A stretch of DNA of 64,000 nt from Spirochaetales bacterium (lineage in GTDB: Bacteria > Spirochaetota > Spirochaetia > Sphaerochaetales > Sphaerochaetaceae): NCBI GenBank assembly GCA_017614375.1, contig JAGABZ010000001.1, positions 124,001-188,000 on the forward strand, given 5' to 3'. The notes beneath the pieces are model-generated. The model saw only the letters and a program-made list of their open reading frames with translations. It was not told the origin of the DNA and made no database searches. The translations under genes were made by a program, and so were the position numbers. Below, in pieces: positions 58,948 through 64,000 of the stretch; position 1 is the stretch's first letter; each line of letters starts with the position of its first letter.

Positions 58948-59661
58948 ATGGACAAATTCTATAATTACGCTACATACGGGATGGTTGTCATAGGCGTCTT
59001 CGCCATTACGGGGGGCCTGTTCTACCGCAGGACCTTTTCCGTCATCCGGAACATCATCTTTTCCCCGCTTATCGGGTTCTTCCTTTCCCTGCTGATCTTC
59101 GTTCCCTCAAGCGCCACCGTCATCCTGAAGAAGCTTTACAGCATCGTCACCGGCCTGGTCGGCGAGAGCTGCTGGAGCATCGTCAAGCAGGTTCCCGGCA
59201 TTCTCAACCAACTGGGTGTCCTCGACCGGGCCACGGACTGGCTGTTTATCTGCGGAGCGGTGTTCTCCGCCACCCTGCTGGGGGTCGCGGTCTTTGCCGC
59301 CATCCGCAGCCGGATGCTTCTGCGGGCCCAGGCGATGGTAGTCTCCGCCTTTATAATCACTTTGAGCATCTGCTTCACCCTGACCGCCCTGGACAGGGAG
59401 TTCACCACAAAGGCGTTCTGCCTCACCCTCGGAGGGCTGGGGCTGGTCATGGCCCTGCTTCAGAAGTTCGACTTCGACATCATCATGATGGGCGAAACCG
59501 CCGTTCTGGGCAGTCTGATCGCCCTCTCTCCCCTGAAAATCAAGGGCAACCTCAACATGACCCTTTATCTCGGCCTGGCATTCTTCAGCGCCGTAGTCCT
59601 TTTCGTTCTGGGAATCCTTCTGTGGAGAAACAGGAGACGCAGGAATGAGCCCAAGGCCTGA
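58948..59661 (+). CDS. integral membrane protein of unknown function
   Basis: A 237-residue protein with about six transmembrane helices (MVVIGVFAITGGLFY; NIIFSPLIGFFLSLLIFV; WLFICGAVFSATLLGVAVFA; AMVVSAFIITLSICFTLTAL; near 160-180; and a last one near 210-230), ending in a basic tail RRRRNE. No family recognised. GGGA precedes the ATG. The stop overlaps xseA by 17 bases, so translation is coupled to exonuclease VII, but no functional link is evident. Confidence 0.7.
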   Translation: MDKFYNYATYGMVVIGVFAITGGLFYRRTFSVIRNIIFSPLIGFFLSLLIFVPSSATVILKKLYSIVTGLVGESCWSIVKQVPGILNQLGVLDRATDWLFICGAVFSATLLGVAVFAAIRSRMLLRAQAMVVSAFIITLSICFTLTALDREFTTKAFCLTLGGLGLVMALLQKFDFDIIMMGETAVLGSLIALSPLKIKGNLNMTLYLGLAFFSAVVLFVLGILLWRNRRRRNEPKA

Positions 59662-60916
59662 GGCCGAAACCGTCTTTACAGTCAGCGCAATAAACGAACT
59701 GGTCGGGGATGTCCTCTCAAAGACCTTCGGGACTTTTTCCGTCCGCGGCGAAGTCTCGGGCCTGAAGCGCTCGGGGCATGTCTACTTCACCCTCAGGGAC
59801 GAGACCTCCGCGCTTTCGTGCATAGTCTGGCGCAGCCGTGCAGCCCTCTGCCCTCCCTTCAATGAAGGGGACAGAATCATCGCCCGTGGCCAGCTGTCGG
59901 TGTATTCCCCCCGCGGGACTTACAGCCTCGTCTGCGACAGCATCGAGCCTGAGGGCGAAGGGGCAATCCTGGCCGAACTCGAGCGCCGCAAGCGGGCCTA
60001 TCTGGCCGAAGGCCTGTTCGACCCCGCCCGCAAGCGCCTTCTGCCTAAGAGAATAGAAAGAATAGGAATAATCACCAGTTCCACCGGGGCCGCGGTCCAC
60101 GACATAATCAGCGTTCTGCGCCGCAGAAACTGCCCCGGTGACATAATCCTCCTCCCCGCGGCGGTCCAGGGGGAAAATGCCGCCGGCGAGATAGCCCGGC
60201 GCATAGATCAGGCCAACTCTTTCGCCGTGGCCGACGTCCTCCTGGTCGGACGCGGAGGCGGATCGATCGAGGACCTGCTCCCCTTCTCCGATGACCGGGT
60301 CGTCCGGGCCGTGGCCGCCTCCGGGATTCCCGTCATCTCCTGCGTCGGCCACGAGGTGGACAATGCCCTGTGCGATTACGCGGCGGATATCAGAGCCGCC
60401 ACGCCCACCGCCGCGGCTGAAATCCTGTCCAACAACGCCGACGCGCTTCTCTCGCATATAGTTGAAATCAGTTCTTCAATGAGAAACTGCGCCGAACAGG
60501 CAATCCGAAAGGCGCGGAACCTGGTGAACTCCTTCTCGCTTGAAAACGTCAAGGGCGACCTGCGTTCCCGGCTGGCACACCTGAAGCAGTCGGTAATGGA
60601 AGGTCAACGCGATCTCAGCGACAACATTAAGGACAGGACCGGTTCCTCGCGCAAACGGTTGGAGAACGGTAAGGACTTGCTCATCAATAAGATGCAGGCA
60701 AAAGCCACCGGGAACCGACACGCGTTTGAGAGGGCTTTGGCAGAACTGGGCGCCCTGTCGCCCTACGCTGTCCTGAAGCGGGGATACAGCATCAGCGTCG
60801 CCCCTGACGGGAGCATAATCAAATCAGCAGACCGACTGCCCGGGGGACAGCGTTTCTCGGTCAGATTCGCCGACGGAGCCGTAAAGGCCGTCTCGGAGGG
60901 AAAAGACAATGGATGA
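59645..60916 (+). CDS. xseA: exodeoxyribonuclease VII large subunit
   Basis: XseA forms with XseB the single-strand-specific exonuclease VII. The 423 residues have the N-terminal OB-fold (TFSVRGEVSGLKRSGHVYF and DRIIARGQLSVYSPRG), then the family core GIITSSTGAAVHDI, LVGRGGGSIEDLLPFSD, ISCVGHEVDNALCDYAADIRA-type sequence and AATPTAAAE, with a long coiled C-terminal half. GGAG lies about ten bases upstream of ATG 59645. Its 3' end overlaps xseB by eight bases. Confidence 0.96.
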   Translation: MSPRPEAETVFTVSAINELVGDVLSKTFGTFSVRGEVSGLKRSGHVYFTLRDETSALSCIVWRSRAALCPPFNEGDRIIARGQLSVYSPRGTYSLVCDSIEPEGEGAILAELERRKRAYLAEGLFDPARKRLLPKRIERIGIITSSTGAAVHDIISVLRRRNCPGDIILLPAAVQGENAAGEIARRIDQANSFAVADVLLVGRGGGSIEDLLPFSDDRVVRAVAASGIPVISCVGHEVDNALCDYAADIRAATPTAAAEILSNNADALLSHIVEISSSMRNCAEQAIRKARNLVNSFSLENVKGDLRSRLAHLKQSVMEGQRDLSDNIKDRTGSSRKRLENGKDLLINKMQAKATGNRHAFERALAELGALSPYAVLKRGYSISVAPDGSIIKSADRLPGGQRFSVRFADGAVKAVSEGKDNG

Positions 60917-61172
60917 AAGACAAAGCGATCTTCACCAGGAGCCCGGTTTTGAGGAAAAACTCAGGCGGATCGAGGAAATCAACAGCGTCCTTGCCGACGG
61001 CAAGGCGGACCTTGAGCAGTCCGTCGCCCTGTATGAGGAGGGCATGACCCTGGCCCGCTCCCTGGAAAAGGACCTCAGCGCCCTTGAGCGGAGAATCGAA
61101 ATTGTGACGAACAACCCCGAACCCGAGGGTTCCGAGGGGCTTGAAACGGCCGACTTCAACGAGAAAGCCTGA
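60909..61172 (+). CDS. xseB: exodeoxyribonuclease VII small subunit
   Basis: An 87-residue protein with the XseB core FEEKLRRIEEINSVLADGKAD and LEQSVALYEEGMTLARSLE, two helices that dock several copies onto XseA. Overlap of eight bases with xseA suggests coupling. The acidic C-terminal tail is dispensable-looking. Its stop lies 17 bases before the topB start. Confidence 0.93.
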   Translation: MDERQSDLHQEPGFEEKLRRIEEINSVLADGKADLEQSVALYEEGMTLARSLEKDLSALERRIEIVTNNPEPEGSEGLETADFNEKA

Positions 61173-61188
61173 GCCGTCCGGAGAAGAA

Positions 61189-63588
61189 GTGAAAAAACTC
61201 GTACTTGCCGAAAAGCCGAGCGTCGGCCGCGAAATCGCGCGGGTCCTCGGCTGCAGAAACTGCCAGAAATACTTTGAGAGCGACGCCTATGTCGTCACCT
61301 GGGCGCTGGGACACCTGGTCAGCCCTGCCAAGCCGGACCACTACGGCCCCCAGTACCGCCGCTGGACCATGTCAAACCTCCCCATCCTGCCGCAGAGGCT
61401 GGACAACGAGGTCATTGACAAGACCAAAGAACAGTACGCCCTGGTCAGTTCCCTGCTGTCCAGGGAGGACGTCGGTTCGATTGTCATAGCCACCGACGCC
61501 GGGCGCGAGGGTGAGCTCGTCGCCCGCTGGATATTGCAGATGGCCGACTGTCACAAACCGATTCAGCGGCTCTGGATCAGTTCCCAGACCGATGCGGCCA
61601 TCCTCGAGGGCTTTGCCGACCTCAGGCCCGGGGAGCAGTACGACAACCTGTACCACGCCGCCGAGTGCCGCAGCGCCGCCGACTGGTACGTCGGCTACAA
61701 TGTCTCCAGAGCGATGAGCTGCCACTACGACACACAGCTCTCCGCCGGAAGGGTCCAGACCCCGACCCTGGCGCTGATGGTCCAGAGAGAACACCAGATA
61801 AATGATTTCACCGGCAAATTCTACTGGACGATCAAGGCTGACTTCGGGACCTTTTCCGCCTCCCTTTTCAGGGACGGTACCATCCGCATTCCGTCCGAGG
61901 ATGAGGCTGCCTCGATAGCCGACTCGATCCGGGATGTCTCGGGCACCATTACCGCCGTCAGCGAAATCTCAAAGACGGAGAACCCCCCTCTTGCCTACGA
62001 CCTGACCGAACTCCAGAGAGACGCCAACACCGCCTTGGGCTTCAGCGCGAAGGAAACCCTGGACACCCTTCAGAGGCTCTACGAGATCCACAAGATCGTC
62101 ACCTATCCGCGTACGGACAGCAGGTACATCACCGCCGACATCGTACCCACACTGCCCCAGCGGCTGAAGGCCCTGACAGGAACTCCGTTCGAATCCCGTG
62201 CCCTGGGTCTGGCGGCCGGCTCGATCAGAAGCGACCTGGGCAATCTGGTCGATGATTCAAAGGTCAGCGACCACCACGCCCTGCTGCCCACCGAGCAGCC
62301 GGTCGACCTGTCAAAACTCAGCGAAAACGAGCGCAGGCTCTGGGAGCTTGTGATGATGCGTTTCCTGGAAACTCTTTCTCCGGACTATGTTTACCGAACA
62401 ACCTCAGTCACCGCGACCGTAAGCGGCCAGACTTTCATCAGCCGCCTGAGCATCCCTCAGTCCCTCGGATGGAGGGAGGTCGGTCGCGATATCGGACGCA
62501 GTTCAACCTGTGTCCTGGCCGACGATGTGCTTGAGGGCAGGATTTCTCTGGCGGCGGAGCTCAGCGAAGGCAGCCCCGTCACGGTCAGGGAAGTCAAAGT
62601 CTCCCGCTTCGCCACACCCGCCCCCGAGCGCTACACCGAGGCCACCCTGCTCTACGCCATGGAACACGCGGGCTCATTTGTCGAGGACGCCGATCGGAAA
62701 AAACACCTGGCCAACGGGCTGGGCACCCCCGCCACCCGCGCCGACATCATCGAGAAGCTCATATCAAACCGCTGCATCGAGAGACAGGGACGCAACCTCG
62801 TCCCCACCCCCAAGGGAATGGAACTCGTCCGTCTGGTTCCCGAGCAGCTCCGTTCACCCGAGCTCACGGCCCGCTGGGAGGAGAGGCTCGGTGCCATAAG
62901 CGCCGGGGAGGAATCTCCGCGGGATTTCATCGAGGATATCAAGAAAAACGCCTCCGAACTGGTGACTCAGGTCGCCCGCTCCACCCTAAAATACGACCCG
63001 ACCCTGATGGGCGAAAAGGCCTGTCCGCACTGCGGTTGGCCGATGCTCCGCGTCGCCGACGAATACGGCCAGATCCACTACATCTGCCAGCGCTTCAGCT
63101 GCGGCTATGAGGAAAAGGAAGCCAAAATCAAGGAAAAGGTCGAGACTACGGAACCCTCAGAAAGCACCGAGGCCGGAAAGCAGACTGCCGTGCTCAGGGC
63201 CCACCGGACGATAGCCAGCGCCTCGCCCTCCGAGCCCGGAGCGAAAAAGGTCGTCGTTCTCAAAAAGAGCGCGATAAAAAAGGCCGAGCCCAAATACGTG
63301 TGGAAGACGGTGATTGAAGTGGTCAAGCCGAGCCACTTCAGACCCAGGCCCGAGTTCAGCCGCCCGGATTCCAGCCATATACCCGGGCGCCCCGACAACA
63401 GGCACACGGACAACAGGCGTCCGGCCAATCGGCATCAGGCCCCGGACAGGCCCCGCCAAGGCCGCCCGGACAAAACCGACCTGGCCTACTACGCCAACCG
63501 AAACAGCTCGGGCGGCGGCACTCTGGCCGACTTCTTCAACCAGCAGAAAGAGCGCGAAAAGCGCGACCGCGAGAAGCGCAGGAAGTAG
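61189..63588 (+). CDS. topB: DNA topoisomerase III
   Basis: A 799-residue type IA topoisomerase. The Toprim domain has LVLAEKPSVGREIARVLG and TDAGREGELVARWI; the core has SAGRVQTPTLALMVQRE and VTYPRTDSRYIT, with the catalytic tyrosine in YPRTDS. After the core, a zinc-ribbon region CPHCGWPM...CQRFSCGY is followed by a basic, low-complexity tail rich in Pro, Arg and Asn/Asp (about residues 715-799). GTG at 61189 is chosen with GGAG five bases upstream; a longer TTG-initiated frame overlaps xseB and is unlikely. Decatenates DNA; follows xseB directly. Confidence 0.93.
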   Translation: MKKLVLAEKPSVGREIARVLGCRNCQKYFESDAYVVTWALGHLVSPAKPDHYGPQYRRWTMSNLPILPQRLDNEVIDKTKEQYALVSSLLSREDVGSIVIATDAGREGELVARWILQMADCHKPIQRLWISSQTDAAILEGFADLRPGEQYDNLYHAAECRSAADWYVGYNVSRAMSCHYDTQLSAGRVQTPTLALMVQREHQINDFTGKFYWTIKADFGTFSASLFRDGTIRIPSEDEAASIADSIRDVSGTITAVSEISKTENPPLAYDLTELQRDANTALGFSAKETLDTLQRLYEIHKIVTYPRTDSRYITADIVPTLPQRLKALTGTPFESRALGLAAGSIRSDLGNLVDDSKVSDHHALLPTEQPVDLSKLSENERRLWELVMMRFLETLSPDYVYRTTSVTATVSGQTFISRLSIPQSLGWREVGRDIGRSSTCVLADDVLEGRISLAAELSEGSPVTVREVKVSRFATPAPERYTEATLLYAMEHAGSFVEDADRKKHLANGLGTPATRADIIEKLISNRCIERQGRNLVPTPKGMELVRLVPEQLRSPELTARWEERLGAISAGEESPRDFIEDIKKNASELVTQVARSTLKYDPTLMGEKACPHCGWPMLRVADEYGQIHYICQRFSCGYEEKEAKIKEKVETTEPSESTEAGKQTAVLRAHRTIASASPSEPGAKKVVVLKKSAIKKAEPKYVWKTVIEVVKPSHFRPRPEFSRPDSSHIPGRPDNRHTDNRRPANRHQAPDRPRQGRPDKTDLAYYANRNSSGGGTLADFFNQQKEREKRDREKRRK

Positions 63589-63589
63589 T

Positions 63590-63712
63590 TTTCAGAATAA
63601 AAACTCAAATTCCGGGCCCGTATTCGGAAATTTCAGAATAAACCCCGGAATTTCTGCCTCCGATTCGGAAATTTCAGAATAAAACCCGGATTTCCCGCCT
63701 CCTATTCTGAAA
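63590..63712. repeat. three tandem 41-bp repeats with inverted ends (set B)
   Basis: Units 63590-63630, 63631-63671 and 63672-63712 have no gaps and a strict 41-base period. Each begins TTTCAGAATA; right ends read TATTCGGAAA, GATTCGGAAA and TATTCTGAAA, the last being a perfect 10-base inverse of the left end. Interiors are related (AAACCCGGA, then TTTC, then GCCTCC). They fill the gap between the convergent topB and umuC genes. Confidence 0.92.
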
Positions 63713-63723
63713 TCGCCCAAGCC

Positions 63724-64000
63724 TTACCCGGCTCCGGGGATGTCGGACCAGCGCGTCGTGTAGCACGGGGAGAGGAATTCGCTCCTGCAGATCCGCCTTT
63801 TGTCCCCGAAGCTGTCCGTCAGGGTTCTCAGATCCCCTCTCTGCCCGACCAGCGCGGCCATGGTGTCCCGCTTTCTGGCCGCCTCAATCCGGCTCTCGTC
63901 ATCAAAGAGCGACCACTGCCGGCACTCAAGCGGGCACAGGCCGAAGACCCCCACTCTGCTGTTCTTGTACCTGAGTCCCGGGACAAAGACTGCCTCCAGC
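63724..64000 (-). CDS. umuC: UmuC-type Y-family DNA polymerase, C-terminal end
   Basis: Only the last 91 residues are in the window; the gene enters from the right edge. The readable C-terminus has VFVPGLRYKNSRVGVFGLCP and FLSPCYTTRWSDIPGAG, which match UmuC: R-Y-K-K-A-G-V in the little-finger domain and the terminal L-S-P-x-Y-T-T-R-W-S-D. UmuC with UmuD' forms the error-prone translesion polymerase V. No umuD is visible in the window. Convergent with topB across the set-B repeats. Confidence 0.88.
   Translation of the reverse strand, partial: LEAVFVPGLRYKNSRVGVFGLCPLECRQWSLFDDESRIEAARKRDTMAALVGQRGDLRTLTDSFGDKRRICRSEFLSPCYTTRWSDIPGAG

Noticed and set aside
63590-63712. Set B repeats as a CRISPR array
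   Set aside because: Units abut with no unique spacers, the units themselves vary internally, and no cas genes are nearby.

Overview
The window is one contiguous, GC-rich, gene-dense stretch of a diderm bacterial chromosome. It most resembles a spirochaete (Treponema/Sphaerochaeta-like, probably host- or gut-associated). The reasons are: the order pnp-rpsO-ribF-truB-rbfA-infB-nusA-rimP; tamB-bamA next to mutS, as in Treponema; many lipoproteins with spirochaete-type lipoboxes; LPP20/FlgT-like envelope proteins; and accessory genes common in gut bacteria (DUF4160, alcohol acetyltransferase plus DUF6320 partner, WEHFG-type nuclease-like protein). No rRNA, tRNA, phage, IS element or CRISPR array was seen. 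No gene-free stretch exceeds about 230 bases.

Layout. 1-8347 (minus): a translation/RNA operon running rimP>nusA>infB>rbfA>truB>ribF>rpsO>pnp. It is driven by a consensus promoter at 8411-8439 and preceded by a leader terminator at 8355-8388. 8520-16545 (minus): five surface-type lipoproteins with right-handed beta-helix repeats, two of them fused to a ComEC-like metallo-beta-lactamase domain. 16671-17570: a TPR periplasmic protein. 17719-28457 (minus): tamB>bamA>mutS>comF. 28555-30269: tmk, then a PD-(D/E)XK-like gene lying between two arrays of roughly 41-bp repeats with inverted ends. 30270-34210 (minus): yebC>ruvC>ruvA>ruvB>queA.

34402-45136 (minus): an envelope cluster with a caspase-fold lipoprotein carrying six C-terminal repeats, a DUF4384 protein, two LPP20 lipoproteins, a further lipoprotein and a coiled-coil outer-membrane protein. 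45201-52249: mixed accessory genes (tyrosine phosphatase, membrane protein, flavin-reductase-like protein, acyltransferase plus membrane partner, DUF4160 pair, MATE exporter). 52276-57905 (minus): rarA fused to a methyltransferase-like domain, a lipoprotein, a Bax-inhibitor-1 protein, then a CBS/ATPase-DRTGG-PHP regulatory set. 57977-63588 (plus): an RluA pseudouridine synthase, ferredoxin, membrane protein, xseA, xseB and topB. 63724-64000 (minus): the 3' end of umuC.

The least explained signals are three sets of tandem repeats of about 41 bp, each unit ending in inverted arms. Each locus has its own arm sequence: 29202-29283 with 30147-30269, 38737-38818, and 63590-63712. All lie at gene 3' ends, and one set brackets the nuclease-like gene, whose ribosome-binding site is buried in a hairpin. 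Other points of interest are a NusA-operon attenuator, beta-helix/ComEC-like fusion lipoproteins, the caspase envelope cluster, and several genes whose only visible promoter lies 6-8 bases before the start codon, suggesting leaderless mRNAs.
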